From: JAOPZW01 sp963835295
GTDB lineage: Bacteria; Actinomycetota; Thermoleophilia; Solirubrobacterales; Solirubrobacteraceae
Direction of reading: 5' to 3'
Assembly (NCBI GenBank): GCA_963835295.1
Contig: CAWIEX010000010.1
Coordinates: 620,001 to 684,000, forward strand
DNA: 64,000 bases
How positions within the stretch are numbered: position 1 is the first letter of the stretch; every line of letters starts with the position of its first letter. Below the pieces are notes generated by a model that saw only the letters and a list, made by a program, of their open reading frames with translations, was not told the DNA's origin and did no database searches. Below are positions 52,022 to 60,895 of the stretch, piece after piece. The position numbers were made by a program, and so were the translations under genes.

Positions 52022-54611
52022 CTACTCGCCGACGTGGGCCTTGCTGGCTCGCTTGGGCACCTTGAGCGCGTACTTCGAGGGCTTGATCGGCACCGTCGGG
52101 TTGTCGATCTTGCCCAGCCGGTCGATGAGCTTGACCCACTGGCTCGGCTTGAGCGCGGAGTTGAGCTGGCGCCCGAGCTTGGCGTTGGTGCCGAACAGCG
52201 GCTGGAAGCCCACGTGGATGTGGTCGTTGTGGTCGGGCAGCGAGAGCGTGTTATCGGCCCCGTCGAAGGTCATCAGCGAGATGATCTGGTGGGGCTTCAT
52301 CGTGCCCTGCAGCGTCAGCAGCCGGCGGATGGTGATGTCGGTGACCGATCCCGGGCCCTGGTGGCCGAGGATCGGTATCCCGTTGATCGCCGCGATGTCG
52401 ACCGCGTTGCCGGAGGAGTGCTCGGACACGTTGCCCGAGGTGGTCAGGTAGCTGTGGCCGCAGTGCAGCGCGCTCACCGTGGGCTTCAGGCCGCTGGCGG
52501 CCAGGAACTCGAGCGTGGCCAGCACGCGGCGGTCGATGTTGCCGGCCTTGATGTCGCGGCGGCCGCAGCCGTAGATGTCGATGGCGGGATCGGTCAGGAC
52601 GCGGTGCTGCAGCGCCTCCTTGCTCATGAGCAGGATCTGGCCGATGGACGGGTTCTTCGAGTCGGGGCCCCAGAACGGGTTCTTGCCGGCGGCGCGGTAG
52701 ATGGCCGTGGACTCGAGCAGCTTCCAGCCGTCGAGGATCGGCTTGGGGTCGATGCGGGGGGCGCCGCGGCCGGCCGGGCGGACCTCGAAGAGCATGTGCG
52801 GCGCCATCTTCTGCTCGGTGCGCCCGATGCGCCCCAGGATGGTGCCAGCGATGACCTTGCTGCCGGGCTTGAGCTTCTTGAGCACGACGTCGTTGCGCTT
52901 GAGGCCGTAGATCCCGGTGAAGTAGGACTTGAAGGTCGTGTAGCCCGGGATGACGCTGCCGGCGTTGAGCAGTTGCTCCTCGCCGCCGGCGCTGTAGGCG
53001 CCCGGGCGGCTGGGGTTGGCGAACAGGCGCTCCTTGCGGACATCGGCGGCGGCGCTGTCGAGCGTGGAGGTCGCGCTGCCGGCGGCCGCGCTCGCGGCGT
53101 CGGCGGCGGGCGCCTTGGCCTTGACCTGCGTGCCCGCGCTGGCGGGGGCGGTCGGCTTGGGGTCCTTGGCGGGCGCCGCGAGGTGCAGCTCCTTCTTGAC
53201 CTGTGCGCTGGAGACCGTCTTCTCCTTGGGCACCGGGTAGGCGAGCGAGAGCTTCTTCAGGTGCCCGTACGTGTACGTGTTGCCGTACACGTCGCGCAGC
53301 TGGATGAACTTGCCCAGGCGGTCGGTGCGGCCCATCTTGACGATCTTGCCGTCCTGGACGGCGATGACCGGCGAGCCGGCCTTGGCGAAGACGTTGATCC
53401 CGCGGCGCGTGCTCGACGAGGTGACGGGCAGCGCGGCGTTGCCTTGCTTGATGCGCTTCTTGGCGATGGCCGTGTCGCTGATGTCGTCGGCGTAGCGGGC
53501 CTTGGCGTGGATCGGGAAGTGCCCCTGCGTGAGGCCGGTCAGCGAGCCCACGAGATCGGCGGGCAGGCCCCCGATCAGACGCGCGCGCATGAGGACGGAG
53601 TCGACGTACCAATCGGCGTGGTTGTAGGCGAAGACCGCGCCGCGCACGTCCTGGTCGGCCCGGGCGGCCTTCAGGTAGCGCGCCGCGGCGAAGATCGCGT
53701 CGACCGGGTTGAACGGGTCCTTGCGCCCGTCGTGGTTGGCGTCGACGCCGTAGCGCTTCCAGGTCGAGGGCATGAACTGCATCCAGCCCACGGCACCGGC
53801 GGTCGAGACGTTCAGGTTGCGCCCGTAGTCGGTCTCGATCTCGTTGATCGCAGCGAGGATCTCCCAGCGCACGCCGTACTCGATGCCGGCGGCCTGGTAG
53901 ATCGGCAGCAGGAAGGGCGGGATGCGGAACTTGTCGATGAAGAAGTTCGGCACCCCGATCGGCGCGGGGCCGGGGAGCGCCTCGGAGAGCGTGGGGTTGC
54001 CGAGCGTGGGCTGGCCGTCGGGCTCCGTCAGGCCGGCGTCGACCTTCGCCTTGTCGACCGCGTCCTTGGCCTTCTGCTCCGCGGCGTCCTTGGCCTTCTT
54101 CGCAGCATCAACCGGAGCTTGAGCCTTGCCGGCGAGCTTGCCGGTGGTCACCTGCTGGGACTGCTGGCCCGCGAGCGGCTCGGCGGTCGGCTTGGAGGCG
54201 TTGTCCGGCGGGGCGCCCTGGCTGCCGTCGCCGGAGGACGAGGGAGGACGAGGACGAGGACGAGGACGAGGGTGAGGGTGAGCTCGCCGCGGGCGCCGGG
54301 GAGCTGCCGCTCTGCCCGCCGTTGGGGTCGACCTGCACCTGGGCGGGCGGCTGCGTCGGCGAGGGCGCGGGCGCCGGCTGGGCGGGGGTGATGTCCTGGA
54401 CGCTGGCGATCGGCGCGCTGACGCCGGGAATCTGGATCTGGTCGGTCGGCGTGCCGGGCGGCACGTCGACCGTCACGGTCACCTGCGCGCCGCCGACGAG
54501 GGTGACGAGGAGGGTGCGCTGCTCGGCCGAGGCCGGCATCGTCGCGGCGCCGAATCCCGCCAGGAGGAGGCCTGCCGTCGCGAGACCGATGAGCAGCTTG
54601 CGCTTGTGCAT
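52022..54611 (-). pseudogene. secreted three-domain wall hydrolase: MltB-type transglycosylase + degenerate M23 + M15-like peptidase (frameshift near 54242)
   Basis: ATG 54611 starts a Sec signal peptide (LLIGLATAGLLLAGFGAAT), then a Pro/Ser-rich region ending in a serine run where one extra C shifts the frame. The body continues as GDGSQGAPPDNASK and beyond. Domains in order: MltB-like lytic transglycosylase (about 53500-53900, catalytic Glu in EIETDYGRN, AVGWMQFMPSTW); a split M23-like domain (about 52750-53450) that has lost zinc ligands (RRGINVFA, HMLFEV); and an M15-like peptidase domain (about 52180-52600, HSSGNAVD and DHIHVGF). It should cleave peptidoglycan outside the cell, possibly in germination or division. 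Confidence 0.82.
54239..54280 (-). repeat. short serine-coding hexanucleotide repeat with frameshift
   Basis: Four or more copies of TCGTCC on the minus strand encode consecutive serines. The run is interrupted by CCC where CC would keep the frame. Slippage of the whole 6-mer would not change frame; the single extra C does. Confidence 0.6.
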
Positions 54612-54942
54612 GCGAAGACGCGACGCCCGTGGGACGCCAGGCGGCGTGACCCTAGCATGGGGCATTCTGGCGGTGCGTCGGACGTTTTCGGGTCTTTTTG
54701 AAGGCAACAGGGGAACGTGGGTAGCCGTGGGTCTGCCCCCGTAGTCGGCCGATCTGCCCGGCCGCTTGACTTCTTAGACGCACGACTCGACCGAAACATG
54801 CGCGCATTCGCGCCCATTGACACCGTACGTTCGCCTAGCTAAGGCTCGAGTTGAGGGTGAGGTTGCGGCGGTGGGGGCTTCGCTGGGCGGGCTGGAAACG
54901 GCGCGTCCTGAAGAGAGGCTGAAAGCGGTACCGTTCGGCAGC
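54612..54942. other. 331-bp divergent intergenic region between wall hydrolase and phasin-like genes
   Basis: It holds the promoters of two divergent genes and several GC-rich hairpins (for example GGGG...CCCC around 54710-54740 and CGGCC repeats around 54746-54763). TTGACA at 54817-54822 may be a -35 for the plus-strand gene, but no good -10 follows. A structured leader for the wall hydrolase is possible, but I cannot match it to a known riboswitch. Confidence 0.4.
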
Positions 54943-55365
54943 ATGGAAGAGGAAACCGGCGGCGACGGCCTGCGCGAGCGCCTCACCCGACAGGGCGAGG
55001 ACGCCCTCGGGCGATTGGCGCAGGATCTGCTCGAGAACCCCTTGGTCAACGGCGCCATCGCGCGCGCCTTCGAGGCGCGCGAGAAGGCCTCCGCGGCTCA
55101 GGAGGTCGCCTTCGGGGCGCTGAACATCCCATCGGCAGCCGACATCGAGCGCCTCACCCGGCGCGTGCGCTCGGTGTCGCAGCGCCTCGAGGGCATCGAG
55201 GACGGCGTCGACCGCCTCGACGAGCGCCTGGCCGCGCTCCAGCTCTCGCTCGACGCGATCACCAAGGAGCTCGTCGAGCTGCGCACGTCGGCCCCCAGGC
55301 AGACGACGCCCAAGCCGGCGGCGGCCAAGCGCACGCCGGCCAAGCGCACCCCCCGCGCCCGCTGA
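54943..55365 (+). CDS. phasin/H1-like coiled-coil protein
   Basis: A 140-aa protein: amphipathic helix (about 10-60, LRERLTRQGEDALGRLAQDL), a coiled-coil segment (RVRSVSQRLEGIEDGVDRLD) and a basic Ala/Pro/Lys tail (AAKRTPAKRTPRAR). The helical part resembles polyhydroxyalkanoate granule-associated proteins, and the tail resembles histone H1-like DNA-binding tails. ATG 54943 is chosen over an upstream start. A related protein lies at 56024. Confidence 0.7.
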   Translation: MEEETGGDGLRERLTRQGEDALGRLAQDLLENPLVNGAIARAFEAREKASAAQEVAFGALNIPSAADIERLTRRVRSVSQRLEGIEDGVDRLDERLAALQLSLDAITKELVELRTSAPRQTTPKPAAAKRTPAKRTPRAR

Positions 55366-55366
55366 G

Positions 55367-55996
55367 TCAGGCGCGCACGGGCGCGATCGCCGCCAGCGCG
55401 GTGCGCCCGAGGCGCGCGGCGACGTCGTCGGGCTCGACCGCCCCCTCGATCGCCACCAGGCACGCCGCCGGGATGCCCGCGCGCGCCGCCGCCGCCAGGA
55501 CCGCGGCGCTCTCGAGGTCGAAGGCGAGCGCGCCCGCCGTGTCGTCGAGGTGCTCGACGTCGGCCGAGGCGAGCAGGCCGGAGCGATCGCCGCCCAGCGC
55601 GGCGGTCAGCGCCGGGTCGGGCTCGATGCGCTCGCCGGACCCCAGCGCCCTGCTCGTCCCGTCGAAGGCGACCACCGCGGTGGCCGCGACGAGCTCGCCG
55701 GCGCGCAGCGTGCCCTCGAGGGCCCACGCCCGGCCGATGCGCACCGCGCGGCGCAGGCCCAGGCGGTGCAGCTCGGCCACCACGATGGCCGCGCTCGGGC
55801 CGCCGATGCCGGTGCTCTGGACGGTCAGCGGCGCGCCGTCGAGCGCGACCCCCGTGTAGCCCCACAGGCCACGGTGGTGGTTGAACATCCGCGGCGTCTC
55901 GCCGAAGAGCACGCGAGTCAGCGCGAGGGCCTGGCCAGGGTCGTCGGGCAGCAGGGCGCGCTCGGCGAGCTCGGCGGTCGGGTGCAGGTGCGCCAC
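55367..55996 (-). CDS. nucleoside phosphorylase-family protein
   Basis: A 209-aa protein of the PNP/UDP phosphorylase fold: LLPDDPGQALALTRVLFGET, NHHRGLWGYTGVALDG and VQSTGIGGPSAAIVVAEL follow the DeoD/Udp pattern, and FDLESAAVLAAAARAGIPAA matches the ribose-binding Glu region. It probably splits purine or pyrimidine nucleosides with phosphate. It starts at GTG 55996. It is slightly short for the family and lies between the two phasin-like genes. Confidence 0.82.
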   Translation of the reverse strand: MAHLHPTAELAERALLPDDPGQALALTRVLFGETPRMFNHHRGLWGYTGVALDGAPLTVQSTGIGGPSAAIVVAELHRLGLRRAVRIGRAWALEGTLRAGELVAATAVVAFDGTSRALGSGERIEPDPALTAALGGDRSGLLASADVEHLDDTAGALAFDLESAAVLAAAARAGIPAACLVAIEGAVEPDDVAARLGRTALAAIAPVRA

Positions 55997-56023
55997 GGCC
56001 GGCGAGGATAGACTCGTCGCACC

Positions 56024-56404
56024 TTGGCCAAGAAGGACACCGGCAAGAAGAAGAAGGGCCCCGCGGCGGACAAGCAGCAGCAGAGCCGCGGCGACGCCGT
56101 GCGGGCGGCGGCGGCGCAGGCCATCGAGGCGACGGCCGGCCAGGCCGGCTTCACGCGCGAGCGCGCCCAGCAGATCGCCGACGAGCTCGTGTCCGCCGCC
56201 GGGCGCGTCCGTGAGACGCTCGAGGACCTGCGGCCCGCGGGCTCCGACGAGCTCGCCGCCCTGCGCGAGCGTGTCGCGACGCTCGAGGCTCGCGTCCAGA
56301 AGCTCGAGGCGGCCCGCACCACCACGCGCCGGCGCACCACGCCGGCCAAGCGCCCGCCGGCCCAGCAGCCGCCGGCCAGCCCGCCGCCGGCGTCCTCGAC
56401 CTGA
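56024..56404 (+). CDS. phasin/H1-like protein with basic tails
   Basis: A 126-aa protein starting at TTG 56024 after a short divergent gap. It has a lysine-rich N-terminus (MAKKDTGKKKKGPAADK), a helical middle (RERAQQIADELVSAAGRVRE), a coiled coil (LRERVATLEARVQKLEAART), and a basic, proline-rich tail. The build parallels the protein at 54943. It may bind DNA or lipid/polymer granules. Confidence 0.7.
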   Translation: MAKKDTGKKKKGPAADKQQQSRGDAVRAAAAQAIEATAGQAGFTRERAQQIADELVSAAGRVRETLEDLRPAGSDELAALRERVATLEARVQKLEAARTTTRRRTTPAKRPPAQQPPASPPPASST

Positions 56405-56417
56405 GCACAGGGCTCGC

Positions 56418-57374
56418 GTGGCCGGCCGGCGCGTCCTCATCACCGGCGTGGCGAACGCGTTCGGCGCGCGGCTGGCCCGCCGCCTCGCGAGCGATGCCGG
56501 GATCGAGCGCGTCGTCGGCGTCGACACGCGGGCGGTCGATCCCGAGCTCGCCGAGCAGATCGATGTCGTCCAGGCCGACCTGCGCAGCCCCGACCTCGCC
56601 CCGGCCCTGCGCGCCGCGGCGGTCGACACCGTGGTCCACAACGACATCGTCCAGCTCCCCGAGCCGGGGCGCCCGCGCGCGACCATCCATGACGTCAACG
56701 TCATCGGCACCCTGCAGCTGCTGACGATGTGCGACGGGCTGCCCACGCTGCGCGCCATCGTCGTCCGCGGCTCGGCCTCCATCTACGGCTCCGAGCCCGG
56801 CGCGCCCGCCTTCTTCACCGAGGAGGACGCCGACCGCTTCCCGCTCCGCACGCGCTTTCAGCGCGACATCGGCGAGCTCGAGCGCCTGGTCGGCGCGTTC
56901 GCCCGGCGCCATCCCGCCGTGACGTGCGGCGTGCTGCGGCTGCAGCCGGTCGTCGGGCGCGACCTCGACACGCCGGTCAACCGCCTCGTGCGCGCGCCGG
57001 TCGTCCCCACGGTGCTCGGCTACGACCCGCGCGTGCAGTTGCTCGACGCCGACGACGCGATCGGCGCGCTGCGCCGGGCGGTGCTCCACCCGGTCCGAGG
57101 CCCGGTCAACGTCGCCGCCGACGGCGTCGTCTCGCTCTCGCGCGCCCTGCGCCACGCCCACCGCCCCGCGCTGCCGATCGCCGGGCCGCTGTGGGGGCCG
57201 CTGGTAGGTGCCGCGCGCAGCGCTGCCGGCCAGCCCGCGCTGCCGGACGAGATCGGGCGCTACCTGCGCTTCGGTCGCGGCGTGGACACCACCCGCATGC
57301 GCCGCGAGCTGCGCTTCCGCCCGCGCCACTCGACGCTCGAGGCGGTCGCGCGCGCCGCGGGGGCGACGCCATGA
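56418..57374 (+). CDS. NAD-dependent epimerase/dehydratase-like protein
   Basis: A 318-aa extended SDR protein: cofactor motif VLITGVANAFGARLARRLAS and VVRGSASIYGSEPGAPAFFT in the active-site region. The GxxGxxG pattern is loose (GVANAFG) and the usual YxxxK is not clear, so activity may be changed. GTG 56418. It overlaps the acyltransferase gene by ATGA and is the first of a three-gene unit. Confidence 0.85.
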   Translation: MAGRRVLITGVANAFGARLARRLASDAGIERVVGVDTRAVDPELAEQIDVVQADLRSPDLAPALRAAAVDTVVHNDIVQLPEPGRPRATIHDVNVIGTLQLLTMCDGLPTLRAIVVRGSASIYGSEPGAPAFFTEEDADRFPLRTRFQRDIGELERLVGAFARRHPAVTCGVLRLQPVVGRDLDTPVNRLVRAPVVPTVLGYDPRVQLLDADDAIGALRRAVLHPVRGPVNVAADGVVSLSRALRHAHRPALPIAGPLWGPLVGAARSAAGQPALPDEIGRYLRFGRGVDTTRMRRELRFRPRHSTLEAVARAAGATP

Positions 57375-58108
57375 CCGAGGACGACTGGGGCTTCGACGCC
57401 GACTTCGCTCGCACCGTGGCCCCGCTCCTCGACGCGCTCTACACGACCTGGTGGCGCGTGCGGGCCAGCGGCCTCGAGCACGTCCCCGCCACCGGCCCGG
57501 CGCTCGTCGTCGCCAACCAGGCCGGCGGCCAGCCGTGGGACGCGGCCATGCTCGCCACCGCGCTGCGCCGCCACGACGTGCGCCCCGACGACCCGGCGCG
57601 CTTCCTCGTCCACGGCCGCGCGTTCGAGTTGCCCTTCGCCTCCACCGCGCTGCGCCGGCTCGGCGGCGTGCCGGCGGCGGCCGGCAACGCCGAGCGCCTG
57701 CTCGCGGAAGGCCACCTGGTGCTGAGCTTCCCCGAGGGCGGTCGCGGCGCGGGGCCGGGCTACGCGCGGCGCTACCGCCTCGAGCGCCTCGGGCACGGCG
57801 GCTTCGTCGAGCTCGCGCTGCGCAGCGGCGCGCCGATCGTCCCGTGCGCGGTCGTCGCCGGGGGGCCGGGGCTGGCCGACCGGGTGATGGCCCGCGTCGC
57901 GCGCCTGCCGCGCCCGCCGCTGGCGCTGCCCGTCCCGCCGGCGCCGGGGCGCTGGCGGATCGCCTTCGGCGAGCCGATCGCGGTCGCCCAGCACGGGCCC
58001 GACGCGGCCGAGGACCGTGCGCTCGTGCTCGAGCTGAGCGAGGAAGTGCTCGCGCGCGTGCAGGAGAAGGTGTACGACAGCCTCGTCAACCGAGAGGGAG
58101 CGTTGTGA
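57371..58108 (+). CDS. PlsC-like lysophospholipid acyltransferase with altered motif I
   Basis: A 245-aa protein of the 1-acyl-glycerol-3-phosphate acyltransferase superfamily. Motif III FPEGGRGAG and motif IV IVPCAVVA are present. Motif I reads VANQAGGQPWDAAM, so the catalytic His expected after Asn is Gln. It may be inactive, or use another residue. It is coupled by ATGA to the epimerase gene and by a TGATG junction to the SCP2 gene, which suggests a lipid-related operon. Confidence 0.82.
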   Translation: MTEDDWGFDADFARTVAPLLDALYTTWWRVRASGLEHVPATGPALVVANQAGGQPWDAAMLATALRRHDVRPDDPARFLVHGRAFELPFASTALRRLGGVPAAAGNAERLLAEGHLVLSFPEGGRGAGPGYARRYRLERLGHGGFVELALRSGAPIVPCAVVAGGPGLADRVMARVARLPRPPLALPVPPAPGRWRIAFGEPIAVAQHGPDAAEDRALVLELSEEVLARVQEKVYDSLVNREGAL

Positions 58109-58533
58109 TGGCAGCCGAGTTCAAGTCGCCCAAGGAGTTCCGGGAGGTCATGGACCGGATCTTCTCGATGATGGACACCGATCCCGACATGGGGCCCAAG
58201 CTGCGCGCGGCCGACGTGCCGCAGCGCTTCGAGTTCTCCGACGTCGACATGGTGGTCAACATCCGCGCCGCCGGCGCGGGCGAGGACGGCAACCTCTACT
58301 GGGAGTGGACCGACGACGTCGACTGGGAGCCCAAGGTCAAGATGACGATGTCCTCCGAGACGGCCAACAAGTACTTCCAGGGCAAGGAGAACGTCGCCAT
58401 CGCGATCGCCCGCCGGCGGATCAAGACCGGGGGCGACGTCAAGGCCGCGCTGGCGCTCATCCCGATCACCAAGCCCGTCTACGCGCAGTACACGGAGGTC
58501 GTCGAGAGCGAGTATCCGCACCTGAAGGTCTGA
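58108..58533 (+). CDS. SCP2 sterol-binding domain protein
   Basis: A 141-aa protein. FEFSDVDMVVNIRAAG, VDWEPKVKMTMSSETANKYF and IARRRIKTGGDVKAALALIP match the SCP2/sterol-carrier fold, which binds lipids or acyl-CoA in a tunnel. ATG 58108 overlaps the stop of the acyltransferase; GTG three bases before is possible. It probably carries the lipid handled by the upstream enzymes. Confidence 0.88.
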   Translation: MAAEFKSPKEFREVMDRIFSMMDTDPDMGPKLRAADVPQRFEFSDVDMVVNIRAAGAGEDGNLYWEWTDDVDWEPKVKMTMSSETANKYFQGKENVAIAIARRRIKTGGDVKAALALIPITKPVYAQYTEVVESEYPHLKV

Positions 58534-58749
58534 GGCGCGACGTTTGACGTTGACAGCCATCGTCGCCCCCATTTATGACTCCCGGACCGAGCAAGGCAAG
58601 AGGCCGAAGAGTGGGAGGCTCGCCCGCCCGCAAGGTGCCGCCCCTCGTGGACGAGCGCCATCGGCCGACGTCGCGGGACGTTAAGCCCGCCTGCGGCGGG
58701 ACACTCGTCATCGAGGTCCCGCCGCTGTCTTGCTGAGGGCGGCGCACGC
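58534..58749 (+). other. 216-bp leader region of the MerR-cyclase gene
   Basis: Beyond the promoter it contains a hairpin formed by CCCGCC and GGCGGG around 58687-58701 and GC-rich repeats (GTCGCGGGAC, GGGACACTCGTC). This may be a terminator of the upstream operon or a structured leader. No coding frame is seen. Confidence 0.4.
58550..58579 (+). promoter_or_regulatory. sigma-70-type promoter of the MerR-cyclase gene
   Basis: A consensus -35 TTGACA (58550-58555) and a -10 TATGAC (58574-58579) are separated by 18 bp, about 170 bp before the GTG at 58750. The long leader between them and the gene contains a CCCGCCTGCGGCGGG hairpin (near 58687). Confidence 0.55.
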
Positions 58750-59949
58750 GTGAACGACGACGGGCTCATGTCCCGCAGCGAGGCGGCGCGCCGGGTCGGC
58801 GTCACCGCGCAAACGCTCGCGCGCTGGGCGCGGGACGGGCTGGTGCCGCTCGCGCGAGAGGGGCGCTGGACGCCGGCGGCCGTGGCCCAGGCGCGCGTCG
58901 TCACGCGCCTGCGCGAGCGCGGCCACTCGCTGGAGGAGATCCGGCGCGCGCTGGAGAGCGGGCGGCTGGCCTTCGGCTTCGTCGACGAGATGCTGCCGGC
59001 GCACGAGCGCCTGCACAGTCTCGAGGAGGCGGCCGCCGAGACCGGCCTCGAGCCGGCGCTGATCGAGCGCCTCTTCCTCTCGATGGGCTTCAACGCGGAC
59101 GCGCTCGAGCAGATCTCCGACGAGGACCTCGAGTTGCTGCGCCACGTCGCCGCGGTGCTGAGCGCCGGCTTCCCGCTCGTCGCGCTGCTCCAGCTCGTGC
59201 GCGTCTACGGGCAGGCGCTGGCGCAGATGGCCGACGCCGAGGTGCGCCTCTTTCACCTCTACGTCCACGAGCCGCTCACGCGCGACGGCATCCCGGGCTG
59301 GCAGATGGGCGAGGAGATGGCGGAGCTCGCCGGCGCGCTGCTGCCGCTGGCCTCGCCGATCATGGAGCGCGTGCACAAGCGCTTCCTGACGCACTTCGTC
59401 GAGCAGGACGTAGTCGGGCACATGGAGGCCGACCTCGACGGGGCGCCGCTCGACCTCGGGCGCCTGCGGGTGGCGGTCGCCTTCGCCGACCTGGCCGGCT
59501 ACACGCGCCTGACCGAGGAGGCGGGCGAGCAGGAGGCGGTCGACGCCGTCGAGCGCTTCATCGAGGATGTCGAGGTCACGCTGCCCGAGGGCGCGCGCGT
59601 GATCAAGACGATCGGCGACGAGGTGATGATCGTGGGCTCCGACGCGGGCGCGGTGGTCGACTGGGCCGTCGGCTTCCAGCGCCTGGTCGCCGACCGCCGC
59701 CCGCTGCCGCGCATCGGCCTGCACTACGGCTCGACGCTCTACCGCGACGGCGACTACTACGGCCGCGAGGTCAACCTGGCGGCGCGCGTGGCGGCGCGGG
59801 CGGCCGGCGGAGAGGTCCTCGTCACGCGCCCCGTGGTCGACCTCGCCGGGCGCCACCTCGAGTTCGAGCGCATCGGCGAGGTGCGCCTGAAGGGCTTCGC
59901 CCACGCCACCGAGCTGTTCCTCGCGCGGCCCGCGGGCGACGATGGCTGA
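58750..59949 (+). CDS. MerR-type DNA-binding class III adenylate cyclase
   Basis: A 399-aa fusion. The N-terminal MerR helix-turn-helix (about 8-75) has SRSEAARRVGVTAQTLARWA. A helical sensory middle resembles the regulatory domain of mycobacterial cyclases. The C-terminal class III catalytic domain has metal Asp247 in FADLAGYTRL, adenine-selecting Lys286 and Asp290 in IKTIGDEVM, and Asn342 and Arg346 in YYGREVNLAARVAAR. All catalytic residues are present, so it may make cAMP and also bind DNA. GTG start. It overlaps tilS by 8 bp. Confidence 0.87.
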   Translation: MNDDGLMSRSEAARRVGVTAQTLARWARDGLVPLAREGRWTPAAVAQARVVTRLRERGHSLEEIRRALESGRLAFGFVDEMLPAHERLHSLEEAAAETGLEPALIERLFLSMGFNADALEQISDEDLELLRHVAAVLSAGFPLVALLQLVRVYGQALAQMADAEVRLFHLYVHEPLTRDGIPGWQMGEEMAELAGALLPLASPIMERVHKRFLTHFVEQDVVGHMEADLDGAPLDLGRLRVAVAFADLAGYTRLTEEAGEQEAVDAVERFIEDVEVTLPEGARVIKTIGDEVMIVGSDAGAVVDWAVGFQRLVADRRPLPRIGLHYGSTLYRDGDYYGREVNLAARVAARAAGGEVLVTRPVVDLAGRHLEFERIGEVRLKGFAHATELFLARPAGDDG

Positions 59950-60871
59950 CGAGCTGCTCGAGCGCGTGCGGGCCACGGGACTGCTCGCGCCGGGGTCCGA
60001 CGTCGTCGTGCTGCTGTCCGGCGGGCGCGACTCGGTCTGCCTGCTCGACGTCGCCGTCGAGCTCGGCTGCTCGGCGCGCGCCCTGCACGTCAACTACGGG
60101 CTGCGCGCAGAGGCCGACGACGACGAGGCGCACTGCCGCGCGCTGTGCGAGGGCCTCGGGGTCGCGCTGACCGTGCACCGCGCGACGCGCCCCGAGGACG
60201 CCTCCGGGAACCTGCAGGGATGGGCGCGCGACGTGCGCTACGCGGCGGCGAGCGAGATGGCCGGCGGCGCCCTCGTGGCGGTCGGCCACACGGCGTCCGA
60301 TCAGGCCGAGACCGTGCTCTACCGGCTGGCCGCGTCGCCCGGGCGCCGCGCGCTGCTGGGCATGCAGCCGCGCTCGGGGCACCTCGTGCGCCCCCTGCTC
60401 ACGGTCACGCGCGAGGAGACCGGCGCGTGGTGCCGCGCCCGCGGCCTGGCCTGGCGCGAGGACGCCACCAACGCGTCGGAGGCCTTCGCGCGCGGGCGGG
60501 TGCGCCACGGGCTGCTGGCGGCGCTCGAGGCGGTCGACCCGCGCGCGGCGGCCAACGTCGTGCGCACCGCCCAGCTGCTGCGCGAGGAGGGCGAGGTGCT
60601 CGACGTCGTCGTCGACACGGCGCTGGCCGGGCGCGACCGCATCGCGCTGCTGCATCTCGCCGACCTGCCGCCGGCGCTCGCGCGGCTCGTCGTCCGCCGG
60701 CTGGCCGAGGCGGCCACCGGCGGGCTGTGTGGGCGCGCCTCGGGGCGCCTGGAGGACATCCTGGCCTTGCGCGACGACGGTGCGCTGGACGTGGGGGACG
60801 GGGCGCGGGCGGTCGTGCGCTCTGGCGTGCTGCATTTCGAGGCGACGCCGCCGCTGGCGGGCTCCGCGTAG
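59942..60871 (+). CDS. tilS: tRNA(Ile)-lysidine synthetase
   Basis: A 309-aa PP-loop ATPase that converts the wobble cytidine of tRNA-Ile(CAU) to lysidine. The PP-loop is LLSGGRDSVCLL, with NYGLRAEADDDEAHCRALCE and GHTASDQAETVLYRLAA as family marks. It belongs to the conserved tilS-hpt-ftsH cluster, here interrupted by a convergent decayed gene. ATG start overlaps the end of the cyclase gene. A large inverted repeat follows its stop. Confidence 0.92.
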   Translation: MADELLERVRATGLLAPGSDVVVLLSGGRDSVCLLDVAVELGCSARALHVNYGLRAEADDDEAHCRALCEGLGVALTVHRATRPEDASGNLQGWARDVRYAAASEMAGGALVAVGHTASDQAETVLYRLAASPGRRALLGMQPRSGHLVRPLLTVTREETGAWCRARGLAWREDATNASEAFARGRVRHGLLAALEAVDPRAAANVVRTAQLLREEGEVLDVVVDTALAGRDRIALLHLADLPPALARLVVRRLAEAATGGLCGRASGRLEDILALRDDGALDVGDGARAVVRSGVLHFEATPPLAGSA

Positions 60872-60895
60872 GTCGGCGTCTGTGCGCGGCCAGGG

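Noticed and set aside
54612..54942. Possible c-di-AMP riboswitch in the leader of the wall hydrolase
   Set aside because: The gene type and long leader fit, but I could not find the conserved bases of that riboswitch class on the minus strand; only generic hairpins are visible.
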